DNA of 64,000 nt. Origin: Hyposmocoma kahamanoa. Its lineage: Eukaryota > Arthropoda > Insecta > Lepidoptera > Cosmopterigidae. The notes beneath the pieces are model-generated. The model was not told the DNA's origin. It searched no databases and was given only the letters and a program-made list of their open reading frames with translations. The stretch covers positions 3,743,270-3,807,269 of the forward strand of contig NW_020656077.1 in assembly GCF_003589595.1 (NCBI RefSeq), given 5' to 3'. Shown here piece after piece: positions 55,301 to 62,668 of the stretch; position 1 is the first letter of the stretch, and every line of letters starts with the position of its first letter. The position numbers and the translations under genes were made by a program.

Positions 55301-57384
55301 ATAAAATGATATTGTAAAACACACACATAAATCGCCTTACTTCTTAACCCCCGTTGCAAAAAGAGGGAAGTTATTATTAGTTGAAGCCATTTTCTTCATG
55401 TATGTTTGCGTCCGTCTGTGGCACCGAAGCTCCCAAACTACTGAAATCATCTAGAGCTGGTTTGGTAATTTAATTGGGATGGTTTTAATGGTTTTAATCT
55501 ATGTTTAAATCCATATGTATAAAAAAACCATCAATTCGTTTCCCAATTACGTATAAGTCTTTATCAAACAGAATACGTGGCAGCAGCAACGGCCTCGTGA
55601 AGACTATCGCGGCTAGGAGTGAGTGCCCAATAATGCGGCATTTAATAATAAGCACAAAATCGGTAGTAGAATTTAGTACCAACCAAATTATAACTTTATT
55701 GTTAACAAGCTACTACTAGCTGACAACTCGACAAATGCGACCAAATTAACAAACCCCCGACAGTGTACTCTATATAATCCATAAAGTTACTGTTTGGTTT
55801 GTACACATGTATCGAGGTTTTTTCAATCAATTCGACAGTATTTTTTGTATTTATGCTACGAGAAACTCGGCATTTGTGTACCGATTTTGATGATCTTTTT
55901 GTTAGAAAAAGTCCCATTTAAATTTGAAGAAAATATTCCACCTCTAATGGTGCGAGAGATGCAGACAAGAAATTCCACTCCATGGCCGTTCGCCATGTAA
56001 ATGTAATTTTTGATATCTGGATATAACAAAATATGAGATAATTGAATGGACTCGCAACTTATGAAACTGTTCATAATGAAGTTCGTACAAAACAGAAAAA
56101 ATGCTTCATTGTCTTTTAACATTAATAGACGACCACATTACTAGTGCACTTTTTATTTTAGTCTTCAAAATTGTGATTTTTAAACTTTTTATGGTACCTT
56201 TGTGATGTGACATTTTGTCAGTCGCCTACATAACTTAGAAGGACTGGATCGTTGTGTCTTCACATATTTTGTTGATCAGGTCCTTGCGTCGCCGGCGTGG
56301 TTGGCCTCAAGATGCCGCGCTACTGTCTCTTTGGAGATACTGTGAACACCGCTTCTCGCATGGAGGCCCATAGCGATGCCTTAAGGATCCACGTCAGCTC
56401 TACAACAAAAGAACTGCTTGACGTTTACGACATGTTTATACTCGAGTTGCGTGGTGAGATTGAAGTAAAGGTACGCAGTATTCCATTTCAATTACTACCT
56501 CGATAACTTATGATTAATTTTATTTTTATTTTTAAAGTACTCTCCCTGAACTAAATATATTATAACACATTAATGATACTTTTCAATTAGGTACAAAGAT
56601 ACAATATTAAATATTTTTTTATGTATTTGAAATTTTGTAACAGCTAAAAGGTAGAGAGTTTTAAAATATAAATTAATTCATATTTTTGTTGTAGGGAAAA
56701 GGTCCAATGACTACCTATTGGCTGTTAGGTGAGAAGCCCGTAGCTAAGAACAATCGGCATAGTGGTGATAAAGATGGTCCACGTCCATCTACTAGTTTTG
56801 CCGGTGATAATAATGCAAATCCCAGTATCACTTTTCAAGGTCCTGATAGTCCTGCTGGTCACTCTTTAGCACAAAATGGACATACTAATGAAATTAACTA
56901 TCAAATAGACGGTGATGATGACGACTTACAGTCACAAGGGGCTTGCGCTTTACCTTCGTATTCTACGCAGAGGGCAAACACTTCGGACGATATAGTTTAT
57001 CCGCAAGAATATGAAATGAGCTTCCAAAATAACCCTGTGTATGTGACCACCCCTAAACTGTCAGTTGAACTGCAGAACGAACGCACTCGTATCCAACGGG
57101 AAATGAATACATGCATGTCTATCGACTTTGTGAATAGCTCGAATCATGTTGCTGATGATAAAAGCAAAGAGGAGGTTAAACAAAACTTACCTCCGGAGGA
57201 TGCGAGGCTTGAGACGAGCTATGAGATGGACTATGATAGAGAATGCCCAAATAACGAGAATGAGAATTTGGTCAATCCGTCTTACGGTACCGCGTCGGTG
57301 ATTAGCAAAGGAAAAGTGCGCGCAACGGTGCTGATGTTCAACCGTCGTTGGCAGAATGATGATAACTCCAAGAAGCCGAATTAA
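36962..57384 (+). CDS. Receptor-class guanylyl cyclase lacking receptor parts (seven-exon model)
   Basis: Makes cGMP from GTP, as a dimer. Model: join(36962..37097, 42725..42779, 48945..49094, 50777..50969, 51392..51566, 56280..56470, 56695..57384), 1590 nt, 529 residues; every junction is GT-AG and phase-compatible. Residues 1-45 are a novel Pro/Cys-containing start; 46-64 a kinase-homology tail (RPDF at 49-52); about 65-110 the coiled-coil dimerisation segment; about 115-300 the class III cyclase domain; 305-529 a long tail. Metal ligands D140 (FSDIIGFT) and D184 (ETIGDAY), guanine-selecting E180 and C252, and N259/R263 are present, so it should be active. The catalytic part is closest to Gyc32E/NPR-type cyclases. 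No signal peptide, ectodomain, membrane helix or kinase-homology core is found in the window. The architecture agrees with my recollection of Manduca MsGC-I. Exons 3-7 are firm and 2 good; exon 1 is the uncertain part. Confidence 0.75.
39323..39767. mobile_element. MITE with ~60-bp terminal inverted repeats
   Basis: Left end AGGGTGTCCGATGGCCATGC, CACACGGAGGAAAAGTACTT...AGATAGAAAATT; right end, reverse-complemented, AGGGTGTCCCACGGCTATGC, CACAAGGAGGGAAAGTACCG...AGATAGAAAATT. Flanking TA dinucleotides suggest a Tc1/mariner-type target. It lies in intron 1 of the cyclase gene. The ORF 39303-39524 starts outside the element and is not protein-like. Confidence 0.8.
39825..39995 (-). repeat. Repeat family K, inverted copy
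   Basis: Reverse complement shares GCGGTATTCCCCGACAATGG, CCAGTCCACCGGGGTCAGAG, CGGCGAACAATA and GTGCTGGAAGCGACACGCCA with 52340-52490 on the plus strand. No maintained ORF. Confidence 0.7.
40362..40388. repeat. (TA)n microsatellite
   Basis: About 13 TA units in intron 1 of the cyclase gene. Confidence 0.95.
40557..41220 (-). pseudogene. LINE family L, C-terminal coding end
   Basis: Minus-strand open frame of 184 codons (41111 to 40557) ending with [20 protein letters not shown] and [17 protein letters not shown], the typical closing segment of jockey/CR1-like LINE reverse transcriptases. Before it comes [20 protein letters not shown]. The upstream part (41112-41220) matches 10505-10600 in reverse complement but is frameshifted. 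No RT catalytic box is present, so this is a 5'-truncated insertion in intron 1. The open frame is long for a dead copy, which suggests a fairly young insertion. Confidence 0.85.
41361..41379. repeat. (AAT)n microsatellite
   Basis: Six AAT units. Confidence 0.9.
41870..42070 (-). mobile_element. LINE family H, short 3' fragment
   Basis: AGTGCGCTTTTGGCCTCCAT, CGCAGGCAGGAAATTCCACT and CGCTTCGTGTGAATCCTGGG match 6853-7060. The minus-strand piece [20 protein letters not shown] is the same C-terminal region as in the other copies. Confidence 0.75.
42203..42272 (+). repeat. tRNA-like SINE head, family G
   Basis: GACCTAACGGTTTACACTGT, an anticodon-region GTCGCTAGATGCGGAG and GGGTTCGATTCCCGGTAGGG resemble a tRNA with A and B boxes. 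The D arm and acceptor pairing are poor and a long SINE-like body follows (GGTAGTCGGGGAAATGCCCC). Only one copy in the window. It could be a decayed tRNA gene, but a SINE head is more likely. Confidence 0.5.
42637..42724 (+). other. GC-rich block directly before exon 2
   Basis: About 60% GC in DNA of about 33% GC, suggesting former or real coding sequence. In the exon 2 frame it stays open, and a Trp stands seven residues before the Arg of RPDF, the spacing of the kinase-homology CW...RP motif. In another frame it reads [15 protein letters not shown]. It may be the 5' part of exon 2 or a remnant; not resolved. Confidence 0.35.
42725..42779 (+). CDS. Guanylyl cyclase exon 2 (kinase-homology tail)
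   Basis: Reads [18 protein letters not shown] up to a GTAAGT donor in phase 2. RPDF is the conserved C-terminal element of the kinase-homology domain of receptor guanylyl cyclases, and the following helix leads into the dimerisation coil. The two leftover bases AA join the first G of exon 3 to make Lys. The left edge is placed at the CAG before ATGATGATCG; an earlier acceptor is possible. Confidence 0.7.
43495..43705 (+). repeat. MITE family A, partial
   Basis: ACGACTTCATAAAAAAGGAG, AGTTCTGAATTCGACTG, GTGTGTGTGTGTTACG, AAATTTGAAGAAAATATTCC and CGCGCATTTTCTTGTAACCA in the usual order, 3' end absent. Confidence 0.75.
43755..44065 (+). repeat. Repeat family B, full copy
   Basis: ATATCAGGTGACGGAACAAA through TGACATTACTGCTCGGCGGC to ACAAGGAGCTTTACTGTTAC. 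In intron 2 of the cyclase gene, next to the THAP-bearing element. Confidence 0.8.
44153..44178. repeat. Perfect hairpin inside the P-like element
   Basis: GAAGCGCTCCC - CTTT - GGGAGCGCTTC, 11-bp arms with a 4-base loop, followed by several GTAGGCC/GTAGG words up to about 44238. Confidence 0.9.
44300..44400 (+). pseudogene. THAP domain N-terminal relic
   Basis: Reads [12 protein letters not shown], then NITFHKE, in an open stretch. This is the first part of a C2CH THAP finger (C-x4-C, then a FHK motif). The second CxxH pair is missing and the frame runs into a short AT-rich end. In P-type transposases THAP is the DNA-binding domain. Here it is a fragment inside a 451-bp element and cannot be a functional protein. 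Confidence 0.7.
44775..44795. repeat. (TA)n microsatellite
   Basis: About ten TA units in intron 2 of the cyclase gene. Confidence 0.9.
44800..47759. other. Intron 2 interior, no recognisable content
   Basis: AT-rich DNA between repeat copies. Small ORFs (60-88 codons) on both strands overlap and lack protein-like features. I see no exon with splice sites here. Confidence 0.4.
47760..47965 (+). repeat. Repeat family C copy
   Basis: GTAGCCGTAAATTGTAATGT, AATAGGGTGGTTAGTATTAA, TACATAACTGATTGATGACT and GTCAGCTGTGAATGTGGGAC align with 28848-29000. The ATACGCGATTTAAATCC core is deleted and the end CCTAAGAACTCGATA is retained. Confidence 0.75.
48945..49094 (+). CDS. Guanylyl cyclase exon 3 (dimerisation coil)
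   Basis: Encodes [20 protein letters not shown], then [20 protein letters not shown] and [10 protein letters not shown], the signalling-helix coiled coil that precedes all receptor-class cyclase domains. The donor is AAA|GTAAGA in phase 2, completed to Lys by exon 4. The acceptor AATAATAG|G is poor in pyrimidines; it was chosen because it keeps the frame and the family spacing. An AAAG at 48932 would add four residues in the same frame. An in-frame TAA at 48925 limits the exon on the left. Confidence 0.85.
49130..49240. repeat. Foldback sequence in intron 3
   Basis: GGCCGGGAAGTAAGGGATTG (49134-49153) pairs imperfectly with CAAGCAATCCCCGTTCCCGC (49215-49234), arms of about 26 bp around a CTCGCTCGCTCG centre. 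It is about 40 bases downstream of the exon 3 donor. Confidence 0.6.
50777..50969 (+). CDS. Guanylyl cyclase exon 4 (catalytic domain, first part)
   Basis: Encodes [60 protein letters not shown] and DVYK. D140 of FSDIIGFT is the first metal-binding aspartate of class III cyclases. The acceptor is AATGAACAG|G; the donor AAG|GTAATG is in phase 0 and sits in the invariant [14 protein letters not shown] junction. Confidence 0.97.
51115..51330 (+). repeat. Repeat family B inside intron 4
   Basis: ATATCAAGTGACGGGTTGAA, CGTGTGTCTGATGGTAAGCT, CTGAGACATAAGTTGACAAG, TGACATTACTGCTTGGCAGC and AGTACTTCCCTGGATAAACT. An internal deletion of about 80 bp removes the usual middle (GTGCCACTCAGAGC). It makes up half of the 422-nt intron and ends about 60 bases before the exon 5 acceptor. 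Confidence 0.85.
51392..51566 (+). CDS. Guanylyl cyclase exon 5 (catalytic domain, middle)
   Basis: Encodes [40 protein letters not shown] and a hinge ending LRIGMHTG. E180 is the guanine-recognising glutamate and D184 the second metal aspartate. Acceptor TGTACAG, donor ACTG|GTAAGT, phase 1; the split Gly codon is completed by exon 6. At RHAVEIASM the usual family form is HAREIARM, a conservative change. Confidence 0.97.
52335..52495 (+). repeat. Repeat family K copy
   Basis: GGCGGTATTTTCCGGCAATG, CAGTCGTCCGGGGTTAGGCA, CCGGCGAACAATACGGGTCG and GTGCTGGAAGCGACACGCCA match the inverted copy at 39825-39995. Confidence 0.7.
52605..52835 (+). repeat. Repeat family I copy
   Basis: CGCGTGTGCGCGCAGCAACC, TCATTCCGAATCCCAGGCTA, TACAAATCTAGAAAACTCGG, TATAAAATGATCCCTGTGAC and CGTCATTTCTCGGATTCGGT, colinear with the foldback at 20.2-20.8 kb. 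Unlike that copy it has no inserted MITE; the outer right arm is missing. Confidence 0.7.
53480..53650 (-). mobile_element. Possible LINE C-terminal fragment
   Basis: On the minus strand it reads [16 protein letters not shown] and an [18 protein letters not shown] stretch near a composition shift (GCGCGAAACATCGTCGG). It is suggestive of another degraded LINE end but has no second copy here to compare with. Confidence 0.3.
54090..54510 (+). repeat. Possible solo LTR with internal direct repeats
   Basis: GC-richer block inside intron 5 containing a ~43-bp motif twice (CTCTGCTTCCTTGTTTGGAA at about 54231 and CGCTGCTTCCTTATTGGAAT at about 54300, each followed by a GCTTTAGA-CGTT block) and a partial third. 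It then has AATAAA at about 54443 and ends AAGAACTTACTACA. Upstream repeats plus a polyadenylation signal near a CA end recall U3-R-U5. No clear target duplication or TG start was found, so this is tentative. Confidence 0.35.
54845..55150 (-). repeat. Repeat family B, inverted copy
   Basis: Reverse complement order AGCAGTAGAGCTCCTTCTGA, CTGCTGCCAAGCAGTAACGT, TGTTCCGGTTTTGAAGGGTA, CAACTCATGTCTCAGGGTAA and GACAGGCGTGTCGCTTACCA. In intron 5 of the cyclase gene. Confidence 0.8.
55840..56005 (+). repeat. Fused fragments of families A and H
   Basis: 55860-55945 carries the middle of MITE A (TTTGTGTACCGATTTTGATG, AAATTTGAAGAAAATATTCC, ACCTCTAATGGTG). From about 55958 it continues as family H (AAATTCCACTCCATGGCCGT, TCGCCATGTAAATGT). 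A chimeric junction of two repeats. Confidence 0.65.
56280..56470 (+). CDS. Guanylyl cyclase exon 6 (catalytic domain, last part)
   Basis: Encodes [40 protein letters not shown] and TTKELLD...[11 protein letters not shown]252 in PRYC is the guanine-specific position (it would be Asp in adenylyl cyclases), and N259 and R263 of NTASR stabilise the transition state. Acceptor GTTGATCAG, donor AAG|GTACGC, phase 0. Confidence 0.97.
56695..57384 (+). CDS. Guanylyl cyclase exon 7 (domain end and long tail)
   Basis: Begins [15 protein letters not shown], the invariant end of receptor-type cyclase domains (GKG..TYWL.G), after a TTGTTGTAG acceptor. About 217 further residues follow before the stop. They are hydrophilic and acidic ([11 protein letters not shown]), Asn/Ser-rich, with a short helix-prone stretch ([17 protein letters not shown]) and two NPxY motifs: NPVY (residues 413-416) and NPSY (494-497). 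The end [14 protein letters not shown] is basic. Such a tail is absent from most receptor cyclases; I recall that Manduca MsGC-I also has a C-terminal extension. Confidence 0.97.
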   Translation, partial: GKGPMTTYWLLGEKPVAKNNRHSGDKDGPRPSTSFAGDNNANPSITFQGPDSPAGHSLAQNGHTNEINYQIDGDDDDLQSQGACALPSYSTQRANTSDDIVYPQEYEMSFQNNPVYVTTPKLSVELQNERTRIQREMNTCMSIDFVNSSNHVADDKSKEEVKQNLPPEDARLETSYEMDYDRECPNNENENLVNPSYGTASVISKGKVRATVLMFNRRWQNDDNSKKPN

Positions 57385-57765
57385 AAGTGGAAGACTGATA
57401 GTGGAAGGTATAAGTTGAGAAGCATTTTATGCTTTATAGACGTGTTTTACTCCTTACACTAAATTGTAATGATAAATTGAAGTGATCGTACACTGGGGAT
57501 ATAAAATTTTAATTCTTCTCTTTTAATGTTATGAGTACTATAAGTATAAGTAATGTAATATCTTGCGCAGAGCGTCTAAGTGGTTCTATTTCCAGGTCGT
57601 TATGTTTTACTATTGTTATCGACACTTAAATAGTGAGTAACGAGACCAATAAGAGGGTATAAATTTTAAAAGTAAAAACATGATATTGTGCATTGCATTG
57701 TTAAAAATGTACTATCGTCATGGCGGTGCTTTTATTTCAAATAAAGGTACAAATTGGTCTGATTA
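57385..57765 (+). other. Guanylyl cyclase 3' untranslated region
   Basis: AT-rich sequence after the stop. No other conserved feature is visible. The end is set by the polyadenylation signal at 57740-57745 and is approximate. Confidence 0.6.
57740..57745 (+). terminator. Polyadenylation signal AATAAA
   Basis: First canonical AATAAA after the cyclase stop codon, about 356 bases downstream, followed by a TTGGTCTG/T-rich stretch. A later AATAAA near 58010 is an alternative. Confidence 0.55.
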
Positions 57766-57849
57766 GATTAAATGGAAATTTTGAGTTGTATTGGTGCAGT
57801 TTAAAATAAGGCAACGACCTTAAAGTCGTGTTTACAGCCCGCGCTGGGA

Positions 57850-58305
57850 CACCTCACAGAAAGGTATGATTTGCGAAATCACTGCTATGTCAATGTCGTT
57901 CCTCCCGTCATTTAGTGTCATAAAAAATGTCCCGCAATAGAATTGCGGTTTGTACGTCGACTTTGAAATCGATCAAAAGAAATGATTTCCATTGATACGT
58001 TACTTAAAAATAAAGTACTTATTATAAATAAACATAAGAGCACAAGAAATTAGACGAGAAGAAAAATTATAAGTAGTTAATGTTATGTCGCCCTTTTATA
58101 CCAAACTTTTATACTTTCTGAATCTTACTAATCTTTAGGAAACTCAGATTAATGATGAATCTAAAGAAAGAAGCTTTAAATCGACCTTAAGGAATCGAAA
58201 CAAATATACTAGAGAAAGGCTACCACATTCTCTTTGGAGTCAAGTAAGATCATATTACGCTCATAGCCTCTCTCAATGTCTTCTAAGGCCTTAAAACAAA
58301 GGTTC
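57850..58305. other. Intergenic, no recognisable content
   Basis: No gene or repeat family match seen. Confidence 0.4.
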
Positions 58306-58309
58306 ATTG

Positions 58310-58405
58310 AAAATGATATTACGTTTTCGTATCTATCGCATATGTTTGTTTTTTCAAACACACCTATCGAGCTTTTTACAGGTTCTACTGTCACGGCTCA
58401 GTTAT
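58310..58405 (-). repeat. Repeat family C, inverted decayed copy
   Basis: GTTTTCGTATCTATCGCATA, TGTTTGTTTTTTCAAACACA, CCTATCGAGCTTTTTACAGG and TTCTACTGTCACGG follow the inverted family C order with many substitutions. Confidence 0.55.
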
Positions 58406-59420
58406 CATATGATATAATACTTTTTAATTAAACTTATGTTCGTAGTAACTTCAAAAGTAAAATTATTAGTAATGTAATTATTTTTGATTATATTAAATAC
58501 TATGAAATGTATACTCGAATGTTTACAAATGTTTTATTGATGTTAGATAATACTGCTCATAGATTAAAAATATGTGTTTGTATGGTGAAGTTTGGAAATA
58601 CGGATACTTTTAACGGAAAATTTAGAAAATTGTATGAATTAACGGGTTTATCGTTCTTCACTGGATAAATTTATTTAGATGTCACATGTTAGACTAGAAC
58701 ACTAAGCAACATTTACATGTTTTTGATCCGTTAATAGTGAAGTAACTTACAGGTTAATGTTTACGTACGTAGAATATGATAATTATGATCGCGCCTGATA
58801 CATTTATTCCATTATAATTAAAATGTCAATCTCAGTATATGACCAATCAGGTGATACCGATTCGTTACCTGGTTGGTTAGTAGAAATAGTATTTTAAAAT
58901 AGGAAATGAAGTATTCTAAAATGTTTACAATAAAGATGTTGTCGTTCATTATATTACTTGCTTGTAATTCAAGCATCCTACATAACTAATAAATGTAATA
59001 CTTAGTCCGGTTGTTTAATTTACCAAAGCCATTTTTTCGTTAAAAAAAATAAACAGTTGCCCACGGCAAATAAAATGATAAAAACACTTTTCGAATACTT
59101 AGCCTTAGGGTGGCTTTCTTCGTCTTATCTATTTGTGTTTTAATGAGCAGTTGTTCAATAAAATTTCACCTGTTCTATGCTTATGAGTCTAAATAAAAAA
59201 TCGTCCTAAACAAATGTCTAAAATTGTACATTACCTTAAGGCGAGCTATTTCAACACTAGCCTAGATTTTAAAAGGTGAGGAGTGGGGGGTCGCGTCCCG
59301 TAATCCGCGCGCTGTAAATTAATATGAATAAAATAGTAACATTTAAATCGCTAGGCAATTTGCAAATTTTGGGATAGTAGTAGTAAGACACTTTGATTTA
59401 AACTTTTACTATTTTCCCAA
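58406..59420. other. Intergenic, no recognisable content
   Basis: AT-rich; a small GC-rich patch (GGGGGGTCGCGTCCCGTAAT, about 59284) has no partner or ORF. Confidence 0.4.
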
Positions 59421-59424
59421 ATTA

Positions 59425-59575
59425 TTTGATTTTTAATTCGGGACTTAATCACGTATAAAACATTATTTACCTCGACGTTTCGGACATATTGCAATGTCCT
59501 TGGTCTCGAAGGGACCGAAAGGCGGGTGTCAGCATCTTCTAGCCGTGCGAGTTGTTCTTTTTTCAGAAACATATC
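59425..59575 (+). repeat. Repeat family J, single arm
   Basis: TTCGGGACTTAATCACGTAT, TTACCTCGACGTTTCGGACA, TATTGCAATGTCC, GGTCTCGAAGGGACCG and GCCGTGCGAGTTG match one arm and the centre of the foldback at 18799-19047. Confidence 0.7.
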
Positions 59576-59949
59576 CTCTTGTGTTGCTGCTTTTGATTCT
59601 CGAACTATCGTTCACATTGACGGTAGCCGATTGCTCATAATAGTTGAAATCTCATCATTTAAGTCACGTCTGCACGTTTTTGATCACGATTGCACGCATT
59701 AACTGCAGATATGCTCATCTGTTATCAGCGTATATAAATTAATAAACAATTGATACGCCATAGGGATTGACTCTGTTCTGTCTTTTTTTTTTCTAGCAAC
59801 ACAAGAAAAGTCATTTTCTGGAAAAAATGTTATAAAATCTTTTACTGAGAATGACAAAATTTTATATGCGTAAGATGGGCTGTCAAATGGCGGACGATCA
59901 AAATTAATAGCAATTTTACTCTCTGCATTCATGTGCCGTTCCATTATTG

Positions 59950-60290
59950 ATGTCACGAGACGAACAAGTCGTGCAGGTGGTGGTAAACGACGGGCCTATC
60001 GGTAACTGTTGCAGAACCACGCAGAACTTTAAATTACAAAGATCTAAGGGGCACTTCATTTGGGTTCCATAGTAACTTTGAACCGACCCCGGGTTCAAAT
60101 GTTTTATACCCCACTGCCACTGCATCCGACAACTTGAGACAGAAAGTAGAATAGTGTGTGAAACGTGCTTGTAGTTTCACTAGCAAACTAAAACTTTAGA
60201 GCTGGAACGAATAATGTTCATATTATAATATTACAAATACTTTATTGGACGAAATCTGTCACAAGGAACTTTGTTGCCACTAAAAAAAAA
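59950..60290 (+). repeat. Repeat family B with a ~60-bp internal insertion
   Basis: TGATGTCACGAGACGAACAA, CGTGCAGGTGGTGGTAAACG, TTACAAAGATCTAAGGGGCA, then unrelated sequence (GGGTTCCATAGTAACTTTGA to TTTATACCCCA, about 60060-60112), then CTGCCACTGCATCCGA and the decayed 3' part to AAGGAACTTTGTTGCC. Confidence 0.65.
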
Positions 60291-60599
60291 TCTCCAAGTT
60301 TCCGAGTCAAATTATTAGGAATTTCACACAACTACGAATACAAATGATGAATGAAAAAAGAAATTATGTTAGTTTCAGAAGTTTGTACGACTAAAATAAG
60401 GATTCCGTGTTCCATGTTCGGTTCGCTGATGTGGAATGTCCAATTTGATCGTCTTGTGCGTCAATCTAAGTTCACCAATGAATTAATTAATTTGTTGAGT
60501 GCATCAATGTAGTACGTATGTCTTAATGTATGAATGTGTAGTTTTTAAACATTTCTTCAGGCTTCAGAAAAGGTCTTTTATAGTTTAGATCTTTCATTT

Positions 60600-60815
60600 A
60601 TCCAGATTGTGTAATGTAAGTTTCGTCAAAGATTTCGTCCTGGCAAGTACTGCCATCTTACCCATTGCTGCAGCCAAGCATTTTTTTTTAAGATATATAC
60701 GGTACAGTGGCAGTACACCCTCAGACCAATGCGTTTTAAAGTTCTGAGCGGCCCTGCAGCTATGCTTACCACCAGGCGCACAATTTGTTATTTCCATCAC
60801 TTGGTAACATAAAAA
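60600..60815 (-). repeat. Repeat family B, inverted decayed copy
   Basis: GTCCTGGCAAGTACTGCCAT, CTTACCCATTGCTGCAGCCA, AGTGGCAGTACACCCTCAGA and TGCTTACCACCAGGCGCACA. The middle (CCGGTTTTGAAGGG to GTCTCAGGG) is replaced by a short T-rich stretch. Confidence 0.65.
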
Positions 60816-60819
60816 AAGA

Positions 60820-62225
60820 ACAAATAGAAATTTATTTTATAACAGTATTCAACGCGCCTTCTTCAGCTTAGTCTCTAGTAAAAGACACGGCCTTTCCCCG
60901 AAATACTAAAGAATAGTGTATATTTTTAACAGCAATGGCTGTTTTGAAAATATTACATATAGGTGACACTATTATTGTCATAATGCACTTTTATATTACC
61001 GTTTCTAACACTACATGTTAATATTCACACAAATTCTGCTGACAATGAACTTTTTCTGTTCCCGATACAAACGTAACAATTGATCGAGCAATTATACAAT
61101 ATATATCAATATACCAAAGGGTACATAAGCCGTGACAATTTGTTACACAAGTTCTCAACACCCAAGCAGCACACCCATATCAAAATATGTGCTAAAAGAT
61201 ATCTAATAGAATTTAATTCGATTGAATATTTTAAGAGGTCAAATTCCCTCAAGATATCTCAAAGAAGGTTTCTAGATGATTTAAAGTAAAAGTGGGCACA
61301 ACTTTGTTAGTAGATCACAAGAGTGCTTTGAGAAACTATCTGTAGGTAGTGTTAAGAGTGATTCTTATCTTTTTTCTCAAGTAACCCTTCTAGAATGCTA
61401 CAAGACCATTTGTAGAATGTAGACAGTTTTTATTTAGTCTTGTAGACAGTTTTTACATAATTTATAGTCTATGATAGTTTTCTTAGTAATGCTATTTTAA
61501 AAAAAAAATACTAAAGCGTTACAAACATAAGACGCAATTATCTTAATACTAATAGATTTAAAGTTTAATGGCTTACAAAATATAAACTATCAAAATTGCA
61601 ACATGGCGAAATTAGATATAATATTTCTGACTTTTTCGAGCAATGTTTAATTGGTTAGAAAGCGCAAATTGATGTGGGACTTTAAATACATTGTGAAAAG
61701 TGATGTAAAACCTGCCATAAAAGTAATGCGCTCGCTAAATTTTAAATATTTATGTATTAAATATAAACTTAATAAAAATACAGTTATCGATTTTCGGTTT
61801 TAGATATTTATAGAAATCTTAAATATACAAAATAACTCACAAAACAAACCATTTCCTAGAAGTTCTAGGCTTTTTCAAGCTAATTTCAACTTAGATTTAC
61901 TTTTTAAAAAGAAAATAAATTTTTCTCCGCTATTTCATAGTCATTCTTTAAAAATAAAAATGGCGATAAGAATTTAAAGCTCTTTTCAAAACACAGTTGG
62001 GAGCATTTTGTCTATAGCTTAATCTATAGAAAAACTTTACAATACAAAACGGTTATTTTTACTTGCTTTAGTTTACTTGACCTTGTAGAAGAACTTACAC
62101 TCCTATGAAGTTTTTATGATTGTCTACAAAACGCGATGTTTCTAAGCGATCTTTTCTTTTGACAGTGTTACAAAACCTTTATAAGCCTTTATAAATATTG
62201 AATGTATTATGCAATAAGAAACTTA
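60820..62225. other. Intergenic, no recognisable content
   Basis: Very AT-rich. Around 61412-61460 the word TTGTAGACAGTTTTTA occurs twice. No gene is visible; the 69-codon ORF at 61080-61289 has no family resemblance that I recognise. Confidence 0.4.
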
Positions 62226-62229
62226 CTTT

Positions 62230-62277
62230 TTTGTTTTTTTGACCTAGTGTTTTGAAACACTAGGTCAAAAAAACAAA
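62230..62277. repeat. Perfect 48-bp palindrome
   Basis: TTTGTTTTTTTGACCTAGTG plus TTT, a two-base centre, and the exact reverse complement. Arms of 23 bp with no mismatch. Unlike the MITE-like foldbacks there is no GC-rich body or flanking duplication. Confidence 0.95.
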
Positions 62278-62668
62278 TGAAAAAATCCAATTTGTCGCAA
62301 AAAAATATTATTCTGTATAATTATCTGGAATGTGTTATATATGACTAGAAAGGAGGATAAATTCCCTATCATATAAATATAAGGAATATTTTAATGACAT
62401 ACCTAACTTATGTTGGAAGAAATAAAATTTTCATTATAAATTTGAGGTTATTTCTTCACGCCAACCACATTTCACACAATGATTTCACTGTATTCTATTG
62501 ATAGACGGCACAATACATATACACAACATTGAAGTACAGTAGTTTACGCGCTCATTTCAATTGTTTTTATCATTTCACAACAGGGAATTACTTCACAATG
62601 TTTATTTATTTGTCAACAAACAAATGCCGGCCATGACCGGCCCGAGCGCGAATTACGACTATTGTGTC

